Counted from the first letter of the stretch, positions 51,718-61,825 are shown. The stretch: DNA of 64,000 nt from Sinobacterium norvegicum (GCF_923077115.1 NZ_CAKLPX010000001.1:310001-374000); one strand, 5' to 3'. Program-made: numbers and translations. The notes: generated from the sequence alone by a model not told the origin.

Positions 51718-52773
51718 TCATGGAGTGCTGGCGTTAGGCGGCAGTTTACTGCTGTTCGAATGCCGTCTTAGCTCCTCAATCTGCCTCGTAAGTTGTCGAT
51801 TTTCGTTATTTAATAGGCTGTTCTGTTGTTTAAAATCTGCCACTCTGTCGCTCAGGCTGGCGGCATGGGCAAGATGATTGTCCTTCAGGTCGTCCAGCCT
51901 CTGTCGATGATCATTCTTTAGCTCTGATACTAATTTTGTTTGATCTTCATTGAGGCCATCGATGACTATTTGATGTTGACTAGCATTTTGATGCAGTTCA
52001 TCCGTCGTGTGTTTGAGCTTGGTATGGCACTCGGTCAGTGCGCTATTGAGGCTGCCAATTTCGCTGCTCAGCGTGACAGTACGCTCAGCCAATAACAGGC
52101 TTTTATTCAGCTCATCGCTGATGCGCTGTTCTTTGGCATGGCATTGGCGTTGTAGTTCATCGGCTTTCATTTGCTCAGATTGCAGCGAATCACGGTGTTG
52201 CTTGTTGAGCTGTTCAAGTTGTTGGCGTTGATCGTCTCTGCTGTCTTTTAATCGTCGCTCGGCTTCGTTGATGCGCTGTAAGAGTTGTCGCTGTTCGGCT
52301 GCCAGCACCTCTGCGCGTTGATGACTTTGCTGTTGTTGTTCTTCGGTTGTTTGTTGCCGCTGTGTTGCCGCTGCAAGCTGTTCGCTCAATGTTTCAATTT
52401 GGCATTGCTGCTGAGCATTACAGCTACTGAGTTCAGTATTCTGAACGCTCAACTGACGATTTTTATCCTGTTCTATATTTAGTTGCTCGCGGTGTTGCTG
52501 GCTGAGCGAGGTCAGCCTGTCCTTATTTTGTCGCGTCAGCTCCTGTGCCAATGGGCGAACCATCTCGGCCAAAGATTTGCTCAGCCTATCCTCTGACTGC
52601 TGTTCGTTGTCGGTTGTTAGCGACAGTGCTCTCAGGTATTTCTCAATAGTATCGTACGAACCGCGACCAATCAGCTGTCTTATCTGATAAGGATTTACCG
52701 TCACACCTTGAGAGAGTAGTGCATGCTTGGCTTTTTCGACGTCGGCAATGCCGATAGCAGGGGCGCGGGCCAT
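51718..52773 (-). CDS. KfrA-like DNA-binding coiled-coil protein
   Basis: A 351-residue protein. The N-terminal about 60 residues match the KfrA_N DNA-binding pattern (GIADVEKAKHALLSQGVTVNPYQIRQLIGRGSYDTIEKYLRAL). Residues about 65-335 form a long glutamine/glutamate-rich coiled coil, and the end is a short tail (SKLPPNAST). KfrA on plasmids is an autoregulated DNA-binding protein involved in stability. This chromosomal version is divergent from a tyrosine recombinase with inverted repeats between them, so autoregulation and control of the recombinase are likely inferences. Confidence 0.85.
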   Translation of the reverse strand: MARAPAIGIADVEKAKHALLSQGVTVNPYQIRQLIGRGSYDTIEKYLRALSLTTDNEQQSEDRLSKSLAEMVRPLAQELTRQNKDRLTSLSQQHREQLNIEQDKNRQLSVQNTELSSCNAQQQCQIETLSEQLAAATQRQQTTEEQQQQSHQRAEVLAAEQRQLLQRINEAERRLKDSRDDQRQQLEQLNKQHRDSLQSEQMKADELQRQCHAKEQRISDELNKSLLLAERTVTLSSEIGSLNSALTECHTKLKHTTDELHQNASQHQIVIDGLNEDQTKLVSELKNDHRQRLDDLKDNHLAHAASLSDRVADFKQQNSLLNNENRQLTRQIEELRRHSNSSKLPPNASTP

Positions 52774-52787
52774 ATTTCTTACCTAAC

Positions 52788-52855
52788 AATAGTAGAATTG
52801 AATTTGTATTACTTATGAAACGTTATTCTAATTCAATTCTATGATTTTTACTATT
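52788..52855. promoter_or_regulatory. Nested inverted repeats between the KfrA-like and recombinase genes
   Basis: A perfect 12-bp pair TAGAATTGAATT (52793-52804) / AATTCAATTCTA (52830-52841) lies inside a 7-bp pair AATAGTA (52788-52794) / TACTATT (52849-52855). It is either an operator for the divergent KfrA-like protein or the recombinase's own target. Confidence 0.65.
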
Positions 52856-52921
52856 ATGGCTGTTAAAACTAAGAGCGAATAATGTATGATTATCACTTCT
52901 TAGAATGGGTTTTGATGCGAA

Positions 52922-53923
52922 ATGAGATATTCTTCCGATAACTTGGTGGCTGAGCTTCTGCTGGCGGCAGTTAATGACAATACCGAGCAGGCAATTGAGC
53001 AGGCACGTTTTCATTATGAGGTCGTCTATGGTGGTAAGCTGCCCTGCAGTGCCGATCAGCTTCATGCCTATCTTGCTTTTTATGGTGGGAAGTTATCAGT
53101 GGCAACGCTTGAGCAGCGTAAGGCTTTGCTGGCTAAGTGGCATCGCCGGCATCATCACATAGACCCGACAAAGACAGATGCGGAAACAACCCGTGAGTTG
53201 ATGCGGGGGATTCGCAAGCGCTATAACAAGCCACCAAAGCAGGCTAAGTCATTAAGTATTAATACCTTGTCATTGGTGGTTGATCATTTAGAGGGCATAG
53301 TGGCACTGCCTGTAGAGTCTGTTTCTGAACGGGCTATGCAGCTTCAAGCCCTGCGCAATAGGGCGCTGTTGTTGATTGGCTTTTGGTTTGGTTTGCGGGC
53401 GTCTTCACTGGTCAGGCTTAAGGCTGAACAACTACAGATTGATTTCGACCGACAGCCACCAACGCTGACAATATACCTGGCTGACAGTAAGACCGATCGA
53501 GAGGCGCGCGGTGAACAGAAAAGTCTCAAGATGCTGCAGCGACTTTGCCCGGTAGCGGCGTTGATTGATTGGTTGGCCGCCAGTCAAATCGAGCAAGGCT
53601 ATGTCTTTAGTAAAGTCACGCGATGGGGTTGTGTTGAGTCAGCGGCGCTGCTGCCCAACTCTCTTAATAAGCTAATCCGTACCGTATTTCGCGCTGCTGG
53701 CATAGATGGGGTTGGTGAGTATAGCTCCCACTCATTGCGCCGAGGGGCGGCTAATTGGATTGCTGAAAATGGCGGGGACTTGCATGCCATGATGGATTGG
53801 ATTGGCTGGAAGGATGTGAAGTCGGCGATGCGTTATCGGGATCAGGTAAGCAGCCTGCCGAACAAACTGATCGAGACGAGAATGGCCTTGGCCAAAGATG
53901 AGGTTCAGGGAATTAGTGGTTAG
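52922..53923 (+). CDS. Tyrosine recombinase / phage-type integrase
   Basis: A 333-residue tyrosine recombinase. The N-terminal part (about 1-105) is a core-binding-like helical domain. The catalytic domain has box I arginine in LLIGFWFGLRASSLVRLK, a lysine in ADSKTDREARG, box II HSLRRGAANW and the last box WIGWKDVKSAMRYRD. There tryptophan replaces the more usual second histidine at the same spacing to the tyrosine, as in Cre. The set R-K-H-R-W-Y looks complete. The ATG at 52922 may have an alternative start nearby. No att repeats or cargo are recognisable, so it looks like a resident recombinase rather than one of a mobile island. Its last 11 nt overlap the convergent lipase-like gene. Confidence 0.9.
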   Translation: MRYSSDNLVAELLLAAVNDNTEQAIEQARFHYEVVYGGKLPCSADQLHAYLAFYGGKLSVATLEQRKALLAKWHRRHHHIDPTKTDAETTRELMRGIRKRYNKPPKQAKSLSINTLSLVVDHLEGIVALPVESVSERAMQLQALRNRALLLIGFWFGLRASSLVRLKAEQLQIDFDRQPPTLTIYLADSKTDREARGEQKSLKMLQRLCPVAALIDWLAASQIEQGYVFSKVTRWGCVESAALLPNSLNKLIRTVFRAAGIDGVGEYSSHSLRRGAANWIAENGGDLHAMMDWIGWKDVKSAMRYRDQVSSLPNKLIETRMALAKDEVQGISG

Positions 53924-54647
53924 CTGGCTGCTCATTAAGGGGGGTAAAGTAGCCGTATTGTAAGTAGTTAATAGTCTGTTTGATGACGGTTTTATTGCTC
54001 ATCATAAAGGTGTGGGTCGTCGGTAATTGTATGTGGTCATTCATGCCTTGCAGCTTGGTGCTGCTGACCGACACTTTGCCGTCGTCGGCTCCTGGAATAA
54101 GTCCTGACAGTATAAAGTTGATGGTTTTGTCGCCGGCGATAATGCCGACATCGAAGTTTGCCGGCCCCAGCGTATTGGGTGGGCTGGCTGCATCGGTGCC
54201 AAGCTGCAGGCCGGCACAACCGTTTAACCATTTAAAGCCGGGCACGCCTGCCAGTTTGTCGACAGTCTCGCTGCCCTGATTGGGCGGGCCAAGCATTACC
54301 ACGCGTTTGAGTTGGGGCAGTGTGTTAGCGGAGAGGTATTGCCTCACAAGAATACCGCCCAGGGAGTGGGTGACAAAGTAAATGTCGCTATTCGATGGGC
54401 ATTTTTTCAGTGCAGGCTCTATCGCCAACGGTGCTAAAATTTCAATCGGGTAATCACGGGACGGGTAGCCAATATTGACGGTGTCATAGCCTGTCTGCTG
54501 CAACGCCTGCTCAAGTGTAGACATCGAGTCCTCGGTGCGTGCCAAGCCATGCAGCAATATGACACAGGAGGCATGGGCACTAAACGATGTCAGCGTTAGT
54601 AAGGCCAGTACTGTTGCTGTTGGCCAGCGTGGCTGCGCTCTATTGAT
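53913..54647 (-). CDS. Secreted lipase-like alpha/beta hydrolase (start uncertain)
   Basis: An alpha/beta hydrolase with [29 protein letters not shown] (nucleophile elbow GHSxG-like THSLGG), [11 protein letters not shown] and [12 protein letters not shown] containing the catalytic histidine. A signal peptide ([17 protein letters not shown]) precedes the mature part. In frame, no ATG or GTG exists near the signal. The candidates are ATC at 54647, which overlaps the ppsR stop by 8 nt, a CTG within the signal, or an ATG 171 nt upstream inside ppsR that adds about 57 non-signal residues. I give the ATC because it begins INRAQPRWP, a normal n-region. Translation coupled to ppsR is likely. Function in lipid or ester hydrolysis outside the cytoplasm is inferred. 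Confidence 0.75.
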   Translation of the reverse strand: MNRAQPRWPTATVLALLTLTSFSAHASCVILLHGLARTEDSMSTLEQALQQTGYDTVNIGYPSRDYPIEILAPLAIEPALKKCPSNSDIYFVTHSLGGILVRQYLSANTLPQLKRVVMLGPPNQGSETVDKLAGVPGFKWLNGCAGLQLGTDAASPPNTLGPANFDVGIIAGDKTINFILSGLIPGADDGKVSVSSTKLQGMNDHIQLPTTHTFMMSNKTVIKQTINYLQYGYFTPLNEQPANH

Positions 54648-55458
54648 GGCGGCGCTCGATGCCGGTGGCGGCCAGAATCCGGGTGGATATCTCTTCGACA
54701 GATTGGCTGGAGGTATCAATGACTGGTATTTTGAAGCGACTGTATATGGATTTGGCCTGGCGCAGCTCGTCCTCGCACTGTGTGATTGAGGCGTAGCGGC
54801 TGTTCGCCTTGCGTTCATGCCTTATTGCCGACAGTCTCTCGGCATCGATGGTCAGGGCATAGAGTTTATGACGGTATTGCTGCAGTGCAGGCGGTATTTT
54901 GTTGCTTTCTAGGTCTTCTTCGGTAATGGGGTAGTTGGCAGCAAAGACGCCAAACTGCATCGCCATGTATAAGCTGGTCGGAGTCTTACCGGTGCGTGAG
55001 ACACCGATCAAAATGATATCGGCCCTATCATAGTGGTGTAATTTGGCGCCGTCATCGGCATCGAGGGCGTAGTGAACGGCTTCAATCCGGTTGATATAAG
55101 CGGGGTTGTCTGTTGCCGGTTGTGAGCGGCCAACGCTATAGGAGGAGTGGCTTTCTAGGGTTTCCTCCAAGGGTTGTAGAAAGGTTGAAAAGATATCGGT
55201 AATAATGCCATTGCTTTTAGCGATGACGGCGCGCACCTCTTGCTTAATAATGGTGTCGAAGACTAGGGCGGGGTGGCCGTCTCGCTCGCTGGCGGAGTTT
55301 ATCCTTTCAGCCACTTGCTCGGCTTTTTCTATCGTGTCGATATAGGGCAGGGTCAGGCGTTCAAACTCTGTGTCAGGAAATTGTGCTAATAAGCTGTGGC
55401 CTAATGCCTCAGCCGTTAAGCCGGTGCCATCTGAAATGCAAAAAACTGTTCTCTTCAC
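54640..55458 (-). CDS. ppsR: PpsR, pyruvate,water dikinase regulatory kinase/phosphorylase
   Basis: A 272-residue DUF299 bifunctional regulator. It ADP-dependently phosphorylates and Pi-dependently dephosphorylates PpsA, switching gluconeogenesis. Motifs: [22 protein letters not shown] at the start, [22 protein letters not shown] with a P-loop-like GVSRTGKT, and [11 protein letters not shown] start at the GTG at 55458 (MKRTVFCIS), which has GGGTGGGG about 8 nt upstream and matches pseudomonad PpsR length; a longer frame adds nine residues. It is divergent from ppsA, its target. Confidence 0.95.
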   Translation of the reverse strand: MKRTVFCISDGTGLTAEALGHSLLAQFPDTEFERLTLPYIDTIEKAEQVAERINSASERDGHPALVFDTIIKQEVRAVIAKSNGIITDIFSTFLQPLEETLESHSSYSVGRSQPATDNPAYINRIEAVHYALDADDGAKLHHYDRADIILIGVSRTGKTPTSLYMAMQFGVFAANYPITEEDLESNKIPPALQQYRHKLYALTIDAERLSAIRHERKANSRYASITQCEDELRQAKSIYSRFKIPVIDTSSQSVEEISTRILAATGIERRHQ

Positions 55459-55513
55459 GAGTAACCCCACCCTGTTGAATCTCAATATAAGCTTGTTGTT
55501 TTACTAGCTAAAT

Positions 55514-55542
55514 AACTGTTGTTTGGTAACCAAATTACAGTT
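55514..55542. promoter_or_regulatory. 29-bp dyad between ppsR and ppsA
   Basis: Arms AACTGT (55514-55519) / ACAGTT (55537-55542) enclose TTTGGT (55522-55527) / ACCAAA (55529-55534) around a central A. The right part (GGTAACCAAATTACA, 55525-55539) also resembles the HexR-type motif TGTAATTAAATTACA, in 12 of 15 positions. Confidence 0.6.
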
Positions 55543-55610
55543 GATTCACGTATTATCTTTCGAACTTATTACAGATACAACATTCTTTATCCGATATGGG
55601 AGAGATAGTT

Positions 55611-57983
55611 TTGAACGATTACGTAGTGTGGTTTGACCAGTGTGGCATGGATGATGTTGATCGAGTTGGCGGTAAAAACGCCTCTCTCGGTGAGATGATC
55701 AGCAACCTTTCCGGTGCTGGAGTCAGTGTGCCTAATGGCTTTGCCACAACGGCTCAAGCCTTTCGTGACTTTATCGATCAAAACAAGCTTGAGCAAAAAA
55801 TCAATGACGAGCTCAATTCGCTGGATGTCGACGATGTTAATGCGCTAGCAGTGGTTGGCGCCAAGATACGTCAATGGGTTATTGATGCCCCATTTACAGG
55901 CGAGCTCAAAGAGAGTATTGAACAGGCCTACATTAGCTTACAGGCGGGTAACGATAACCTGGCTGTGGCCGTTCGCTCATCTGCCACCGCTGAGGATTTG
56001 CCCGATGCCTCGTTTGCAGGTCAGCAGGAAACCTTTCTCAATATCATTGGCCTTGATAATATATTTATCGCCATCAAAGAGGTGTTTGCCTCGCTGTATA
56101 ATGACCGTGCTATCTCTTATCGCGTGCATCAGGGCTTTGAGCATTCCGAGGTTGCCTTGTCGGCAGGTATTCAGCGTATGGTGCGCAGTGAGACCGGTGT
56201 GGCCGGCGTCATGTTTACCCTCGATACTGAAACAGGCTTTAATGATGTGGTCTTTGTTACCTCGTCTTATGGTCTGGGTGAGACGGTTGTTCAAGGCTCG
56301 GTTAATCCCGATGAATTTTATGTCCATAAAGAGATTCTGAAACAGAAGCGTCCTGCCGTCGTCCGCCGCAATTTAGGCAGTAAAGCGATTAAAATGATCT
56401 ATGGAGAGGCCGCCGAGGCTGGTCGTAGCGTCAAAACTGTCGATGTCGATGTCGCCGAGCGTAACCAATTCTCATTAACCAATGGTGAGGTTGAAGCCCT
56501 GGCTCAGCAGGCAATGATTATTGAGCAGCACTACGGTCGCCCGATGGATATCGAATGGGCAAAGGACGGCGATGATCAACAGCTTTACATAGTCCAGGCT
56601 CGCCCTGAAACCGTTAAGAGTCGAGACAGCGCCACCAAGATGGAGCGCTACTTGATGAAGGGCAAAAGTAAGGTTGTCTGTGAGGGGCGCTCCATTGGCC
56701 ATCGTATTGGTAGCGGTGTCGTCAAGGTAATAAACGATATCTCTCAGATGGATCGTGTTGAGGCTGGCGATGTACTGGTTACCGATATGACCGACCCCGA
56801 TTGGGAGCCTGTAATGAAGCGTGCGTCGGCAATCGTCACCAATCGTGGTGGTCGTACCTGTCATGCGGCCATTATTGCCCGTGAGCTGGGTATCCCAGCT
56901 GTTGTCGGTTGCGGTAATGCGACTGAATTGATTGGTGAAGGGCAGCAGGTTACGGTCTCCTGCGCAGAGGGTGATACGGGTTTTGTTTATAATGGCTTGA
57001 TCGACTTCGATATTAATACTTCTGATATTGAAGAGATGCCAGAGCTACCGTTTAAGTTGATGATGAACGTTGGTAACCCCGATCGCGCCTTTGATTTTCA
57101 GGCCTATCCTAATGATGGTGTTGGTTTGGCCCGTCTCGAATTTATCATTAACCGGATGATAGGTGTTCACCCGAAGGCTTTGCTCAACTACGACACGCTG
57201 ACCAGCGATGTAAAGGCCTCTGTCGATCGTCGAATGGCTGGTTACGAATCGCCCCGTGAGTTCTATATTCAGAAGATTGTAGAGGGTGTGGCGACCATTG
57301 CCGGTGCCTTTTACGGCAAAAAAGTCATCGTAAGAATGTCCGACTTCAAATCAAATGAATATGCTCACCTGGTCGGTGGCGAAGTCTATGAGCCGGCAGA
57401 AGAAAACCCCATGCTGGGTTTCCGAGGTGCTGGACGATATATCTCAGATTCATTCCGCGAGTGTTTTGAGCTTGAGTGCGAGGCCATTAAGCGTGTCCGC
57501 AATGTCATGGGCTTGACCAATGTTGAAGTAATGATCCCATTTGTGCGCACGGTGTCTGAGGCCAAGCAGGTCAGTGAGATTCTTACGGCTAACGGTCTCA
57601 GCCGTGGCGAAAATGGTCTGCGTGTGATTATGATGTGTGAGCTGCCTGCCAACGCTCTATTGGCGGATCAGTTCCTGCAGTACTTTGACGGTTTCTCTAT
57701 CGGCTCCAACGACCTTACCCAGTTGACTCTAGGTCTTGATCGGGATTCAGGCCTGGTAGCACATTTATTTGACGAGCGTAACGATGCGGTTAAGGCGCTG
57801 CTGTCGATGGCTATCAAGGCCTGTCGTGATGCTGGTAAGTATGTTGGTATTTGTGGGCAGGGGCCGTCAGATCATCCTGATTTGGCGCTGTGGTTGATGG
57901 AGCAGGGTATTGAGAGCGTCTCTCTCAACCCGGATTCTGTACTTGATACGTGGATGTATCTGGGTAGTGAGTTGGCGCAATAA
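55611..57983 (+). CDS. ppsA: Phosphoenolpyruvate synthase
   Basis: A 790-residue enzyme converting pyruvate + ATP + water to PEP + AMP + Pi, key for growth on acids. The N-terminal ATP-grasp domain has [40 protein letters not shown]. The phosphohistidine domain has [24 protein letters not shown], His near residue 417. The C-terminal PEP-binding domain has [20 protein letters not shown] and [13 protein letters not shown] prefer the TTG at 55611, 6 nt after GGGAGAGAT; an ATG 15 nt earlier overlaps that site. It is divergent from ppsR. Confidence 0.96.
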   Translation: MNDYVVWFDQCGMDDVDRVGGKNASLGEMISNLSGAGVSVPNGFATTAQAFRDFIDQNKLEQKINDELNSLDVDDVNALAVVGAKIRQWVIDAPFTGELKESIEQAYISLQAGNDNLAVAVRSSATAEDLPDASFAGQQETFLNIIGLDNIFIAIKEVFASLYNDRAISYRVHQGFEHSEVALSAGIQRMVRSETGVAGVMFTLDTETGFNDVVFVTSSYGLGETVVQGSVNPDEFYVHKEILKQKRPAVVRRNLGSKAIKMIYGEAAEAGRSVKTVDVDVAERNQFSLTNGEVEALAQQAMIIEQHYGRPMDIEWAKDGDDQQLYIVQARPETVKSRDSATKMERYLMKGKSKVVCEGRSIGHRIGSGVVKVINDISQMDRVEAGDVLVTDMTDPDWEPVMKRASAIVTNRGGRTCHAAIIARELGIPAVVGCGNATELIGEGQQVTVSCAEGDTGFVYNGLIDFDINTSDIEEMPELPFKLMMNVGNPDRAFDFQAYPNDGVGLARLEFIINRMIGVHPKALLNYDTLTSDVKASVDRRMAGYESPREFYIQKIVEGVATIAGAFYGKKVIVRMSDFKSNEYAHLVGGEVYEPAEENPMLGFRGAGRYISDSFRECFELECEAIKRVRNVMGLTNVEVMIPFVRTVSEAKQVSEILTANGLSRGENGLRVIMMCELPANALLADQFLQYFDGFSIGSNDLTQLTLGLDRDSGLVAHLFDERNDAVKALLSMAIKACRDAGKYVGICGQGPSDHPDLALWLMEQGIESVSLNPDSVLDTWMYLGSELAQ

Positions 57984-58040
57984 TGGGTTGATGATCGCCG
58001 GCCTATTCAGAGATAGGCTGGTGACTTAATAAATCAGAGC

Positions 58041-58075
58041 ACAAAAAAGCCCCGCAATATGCGGGGCTTTTTTGT
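58041..58075. terminator. Bidirectional terminator between ppsA and the ETF-QO gene
   Basis: Perfect 15-bp stem acaaaaaagccccgc / gcggggcttttttgt with a 5-nt loop, ideal for convergent genes. Confidence 0.95.
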
Positions 58076-58092
58076 GGCACTTTTACTAACTA

Positions 58093-59745
58093 TTACATGT
58101 TTGGATAGTTAGGGCCGCCGCCGCCTTCAGGTGCAACCCAGGTGATGTTTTGCGACGGATCTTTGATGTCGCAGGTCTTGCAGTGGACGCAGTTTTGGCT
58201 GTTGATTTGGAAGCGCTGGCTGCCATCGGCATCGTCAACAATCTCATAAACCCCAGCAGGGCAATAACGCTGTGCGGGTTCATTCCACTCGCTGAGGTTG
58301 CGGCCAAGGGGTAGGCTGCTGTCGGCAAGTTGAAGGTGAACGACCTGATCTTCTTCGTGGTTGGTAAACGAGAAGGAGACTGAGGTCAGGCGATCAAAGG
58401 TAATGACGCCATCGGGCTTGGGGTAGTCAATCTTTTTGCACTCTGCAGCTGGCTTCATTGTGGCGTAATCAGGTGTGGTATCACGCAGTGTCCACGGTAG
58501 GCCGCCATTAAAAATGTTGATATCAACAAAGGCATAAGCTGAACCAAGTAGATTGCCCCACTTATGCTGTGCAGGGCCAAAGTTACGTTGAGCATGTAGC
58601 TCTTTGTAGGCCCAGCTCGCCTCGAATGCTGGCGTGTATTCGGTCAGCTCATCGTTACCGCGCTCAGCAATAACGGCATTGAAGGCGGTTTCAGCAGCAA
58701 CCATGCCTGATTTCATGGCGGTGTGGCTGCCCTTAATCTTGGCGAAGTTGAGGGTGCCGGCGTCGCAACCAATGAGCAGGCCGCCAGGAAAGGTCATCTT
58801 AGGCAGCGATTGAATACCACCCTTGGTGATGGCGCGGGCGCCATAGCTAATGCGTTCGCCACCTTCGAGGTATTGTTTGATCTGTGGATGGGTCTTGTAG
58901 CGCTGGAATTCTTCAAATGGGCTGACGTGTGGGTTGTCATAACCCAGGTCGGTGATCAGTCCAATAGCCACGTGGTTGTCTTCGAGATGGTATAAAAAGG
59001 AGCCACCAGCAGATCCGGATTCGCTAAGCGGCCAGCCGGCAGTATGAATAACAAGACCTTGCTGGTGTTTGGCGGGGTCAATTTTCCACAATTCTTTGAT
59101 GCCGATACCGTAATGCTGAGGGTCTTTGCCCGCATCAAGCTCAAACTTACTGATCAGCTCTTTGCCGAGCTGGCCGCGACAACCTTCGGCGAAAAAGGTG
59201 TACTTAGCGTGTAGCTCCATGCCCTGCATGTAGCCGTCTTTGTGTGAGCCATCTTCAGCAACACCCATGTCGCCAGTGGCGATGCCTTTGACGCTGCCGT
59301 CGTCGTTGTAAAGTATTTCTGCAGCGGCGAACATCGGGTAGATTTCTGCGCCAAGTTCTTCTGCTCGCTCACCAAGCCAGCGACAAACATTGCCCAGGCT
59401 GACGATATAGTTGCCCTCATTGTGCATGGTCTTGGGTGAGAACATGTTAGGTACTTTGATGGCTTTCTCGGCGCTGGGCATAAAGTAAATATCATCACCG
59501 GATACCGCGGTGTTGAGTGGTGCGCCTTTTTCTTTCCAGTCAGGAAATAGCTCGTTCATGGCTGTTGGTTCTAAAACAGCGCCTGATAAAATATGCGCTC
59601 CAACTTCTGAGCCTTTCTCTACCACACAAACGCTGACTTCTTTGCCCGTTTCTATGCTGAGTTGTCTGATACGGCATGCTGCAGCCAAACCTGAAGGGCC
59701 TGCACCGACAATAACAACGTCGAACTCCATTGATTCACGTTCCAC
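58093..59745 (-). CDS. Electron-transfer flavoprotein:ubiquinone oxidoreductase (ETF-QO)
   Basis: A 550-residue membrane-associated flavoprotein. It has the FAD Rossmann motif VVIVGAGPSGLAAACR at the start, EKGSEVGAHILSGAV, GCDAGTLNFAKIKGSHTAMKSGM, and a C-terminal 4Fe-4S ferredoxin-like end (RYCPAGVYEI, NCVHCKTCDIKDPSQNI). It passes electrons from reduced ETF to ubiquinone, connecting acyl-CoA dehydrogenases with the respiratory chain. It starts at GTG (MERESMEFD) after GAGGAATAAGG, as in pseudomonads. It is divergent from etfBA. Confidence 0.96.
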   Translation of the reverse strand: MERESMEFDVVIVGAGPSGLAAACRIRQLSIETGKEVSVCVVEKGSEVGAHILSGAVLEPTAMNELFPDWKEKGAPLNTAVSGDDIYFMPSAEKAIKVPNMFSPKTMHNEGNYIVSLGNVCRWLGERAEELGAEIYPMFAAAEILYNDDGSVKGIATGDMGVAEDGSHKDGYMQGMELHAKYTFFAEGCRGQLGKELISKFELDAGKDPQHYGIGIKELWKIDPAKHQQGLVIHTAGWPLSESGSAGGSFLYHLEDNHVAIGLITDLGYDNPHVSPFEEFQRYKTHPQIKQYLEGGERISYGARAITKGGIQSLPKMTFPGGLLIGCDAGTLNFAKIKGSHTAMKSGMVAAETAFNAVIAERGNDELTEYTPAFEASWAYKELHAQRNFGPAQHKWGNLLGSAYAFVDINIFNGGLPWTLRDTTPDYATMKPAAECKKIDYPKPDGVITFDRLTSVSFSFTNHEEDQVVHLQLADSSLPLGRNLSEWNEPAQRYCPAGVYEIVDDADGSQRFQINSQNCVHCKTCDIKDPSQNITWVAPEGGGGPNYPNM

Positions 59746-60144
59746 GGCCTTATTCCTCTATTCTAGCTTTAATAACTAAGACTGGTTTGATGCGTCTTGT
59801 GGTTTCACGCGCAAATTCGCAGCTTATATGAATAGATAGCTAATATTAGCTATCCGTAAAAGCCGCAGATTATACCGCTAACCCTCAAATTATTCTACTA
59901 ACAGAGCATTTAGAGCGACTTATCGCTGACATCACCACTATTTATAGTGACTAATTAATATTGACTACCTTGAAATAGGTAGTTTTACGGGGAATTAACC
60001 CCTCTAAGTGCGCAAAACTATTGACGACCTTGGGGTAAGCGGGCAAACTGAGCGCCGATTAAATATGAACAGTAGCCTGTTTTAGGGTGTGTGATTTATA
60101 ACTGCATGCGTTGATTCAGCCTCGTAATATATAACGGTACATTC
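59746..60144. promoter_or_regulatory. Divergent control region of ETF-QO and etfBA with a 20-bp palindrome
   Basis: No gene in these 399 bases. GATAGCTAATATTAGCTATC at 59835-59854 is a perfect 20-bp palindrome, 90 nt upstream of the ETF-QO start. A second dyad ACTACCT / AGGTAGT lies at 59964-59983, followed by T residues, and GGGG-AATTAA-CCCC at 59989-60002. Operators for a fatty-acid-type regulator would be expected here; I cannot match the sites to one. Confidence 0.55.
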
Positions 60145-60894
60145 ATGAAAGTTCTTGTCGCAGTCAAAAGAGTAGTTGACTATAACGTGAAGGTTCGTCC
60201 TAAGTCTGACGGAACCGGCGTTGATCTAGCCAATGTAAAAATGGCTATTAACCCATTCTGCGAAATCGCTGTTGAAGAAGCGGTTCGCTTGAAAGAAAAA
60301 GGCATTGCCTCTGAAGTCATTGTCGTCTCTATGGGCGAAAAGGCTTGCCAGGAGCAGATTCGTACCGCATTGGCACTGGGTGCTGACCGCGGCATTCTGG
60401 TTGAGACCAGTGACGAATTGCAGCCACTTTCAATTGCCAAGCTATTGAAAGCTATCGTTGAAAAGGAACAGCCCGAACTGTTAATCCTCGGTAAGCAATC
60501 CATCGATGGCGATAACAACCAGACCGGTCAAATGGTCGCCGCTCTTAGCGGTATGGCGCAGGGTACTTTTGCTAACGAACTTACTGTTGCCGATGGTAAA
60601 GCCGTTGTTTCTCGTGAAATCGATGGTGGTCTACAAACAGTTGAGCTTTCATTGCCCGCTGTTGTGACCACAGATTTGCGTCTCAATGAGCCTCGTTATG
60701 CTTCTTTGCCAAACATTATGAAGGCAAAGAAGAAGCCGCTGGAGGTTGTTGCTCCTGCAGACCTTGGTGTTGAGGTTGTTGCATCTGTTAAGACCTTAAG
60801 TGTTGAGCCACCTGCAGAGCGTCAGGCTGGTATTAAGGTTGAGACTGTTGCTGAACTTGTTGAAAAACTAAAAACTGAAGCGAAGGTGATCTAA
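60145..60894 (+). CDS. etfB: Electron-transfer flavoprotein beta subunit
   Basis: A 249-residue ETF beta subunit: [87 protein letters not shown] and [21 protein letters not shown]. It binds AMP and holds the recognition loop for acyl-CoA dehydrogenases. Forms the EtfAB heterodimer with the gene 1 nt downstream. Confidence 0.97.
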   Translation: MKVLVAVKRVVDYNVKVRPKSDGTGVDLANVKMAINPFCEIAVEEAVRLKEKGIASEVIVVSMGEKACQEQIRTALALGADRGILVETSDELQPLSIAKLLKAIVEKEQPELLILGKQSIDGDNNQTGQMVAALSGMAQGTFANELTVADGKAVVSREIDGGLQTVELSLPAVVTTDLRLNEPRYASLPNIMKAKKKPLEVVAPADLGVEVVASVKTLSVEPPAERQAGIKVETVAELVEKLKTEAKVI

Positions 60895-60895
60895 T

Positions 60896-61825
60896 ATGAG
60901 CATCCTAGTAATTGCAGAACACGATAATAACAGTCTTAAGGCTGCTACGCTGAACGTTGTAACCGCGGCGCTTCAGCTTGGTAGTGATGTTGAAGTTCTT
61001 GTAGCTGGTGCCGGTTGTGGTGCTGCTGCTGAAGAAGCTGCTAAAGTTGCTGGCGTTACCAAGGTATTGGTTGCCGATAATGCTGCTTACGCTCATCAGC
61101 TTGCTGAAAATGTCAGCCTTTTGGTTGCCGAGCTTGGCAAGGGTTACAGCCACATCTTAGCGCCATCTACATCAAACGGTAAAAACACACTTCCACGTGT
61201 TTCAGCCCTTCTTGATGTTGCTCAGATCTCTGACATTATCTCTGTAGAGAGTGCCGATACCTTTAAGCGTCCAATTTATGCTGGTAACGTTATCGCTACC
61301 GTTCAGTCTGAAGATGCGATCAAAGTTATTACCGTACGTGGTACTGCCTTTGATCCTGCTGCTGCCGAGGGTGGTTCTGCTGCTGTTGAAGCGGTTGCAA
61401 CCGCCTCTGATGCTGCACTATCGACCTTCGTTAGTGAGGAAATTGCAAAGTCTGATCGTCCTGAGCTGACCAGTGCTGGTATTGTTATCTCTGGTGGTCG
61501 CGGCATGCAGAATGGCGACAACTTCGAATTGCTATACACCGTTGCAGACAAGCTCGGCGCAGCCGTTGGCGCGTCACGTGCCGCTGTTGATGCGGGCTTT
61601 GTTCCCAACGATATGCAGGTTGGTCAAACCGGCAAGATTGTTGCTCCTGATTTGTATGTTGCAGTTGGTATCTCCGGTGCCATTCAGCACTTGGCGGGTA
61701 TGAAAGACTCTAAGGTCATCGTTGCTATCAACAAAGACGAGGATGCACCTATCTTCCAGGTAGCGGACTACGGTCTTGTTGCCGACTTGTTCGACGCACT
61801 GCCTGAGTTATCTGCTGCGCTTTAA
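60896..61825 (+). CDS. etfA: Electron-transfer flavoprotein alpha subunit
   Basis: A 309-residue FAD-binding ETF alpha subunit with [66 protein letters not shown] and [18 protein letters not shown]. The ribosome site AAGGTGA lies in the end of etfB, so translation is coupled. Electrons go on to ETF-QO, encoded divergently. Confidence 0.97.
   Translation: MSILVIAEHDNNSLKAATLNVVTAALQLGSDVEVLVAGAGCGAAAEEAAKVAGVTKVLVADNAAYAHQLAENVSLLVAELGKGYSHILAPSTSNGKNTLPRVSALLDVAQISDIISVESADTFKRPIYAGNVIATVQSEDAIKVITVRGTAFDPAAAEGGSAAVEAVATASDAALSTFVSEEIAKSDRPELTSAGIVISGGRGMQNGDNFELLYTVADKLGAAVGASRAAVDAGFVPNDMQVGQTGKIVAPDLYVAVGISGAIQHLAGMKDSKVIVAINKDEDAPIFQVADYGLVADLFDALPELSAAL

Noticed and set aside
52922-53923. 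Integrative element or prophage around the tyrosine recombinase.
   Set aside because: No tRNA target, direct repeats, phage or conjugation genes nearby; only the KfrA-like partner.
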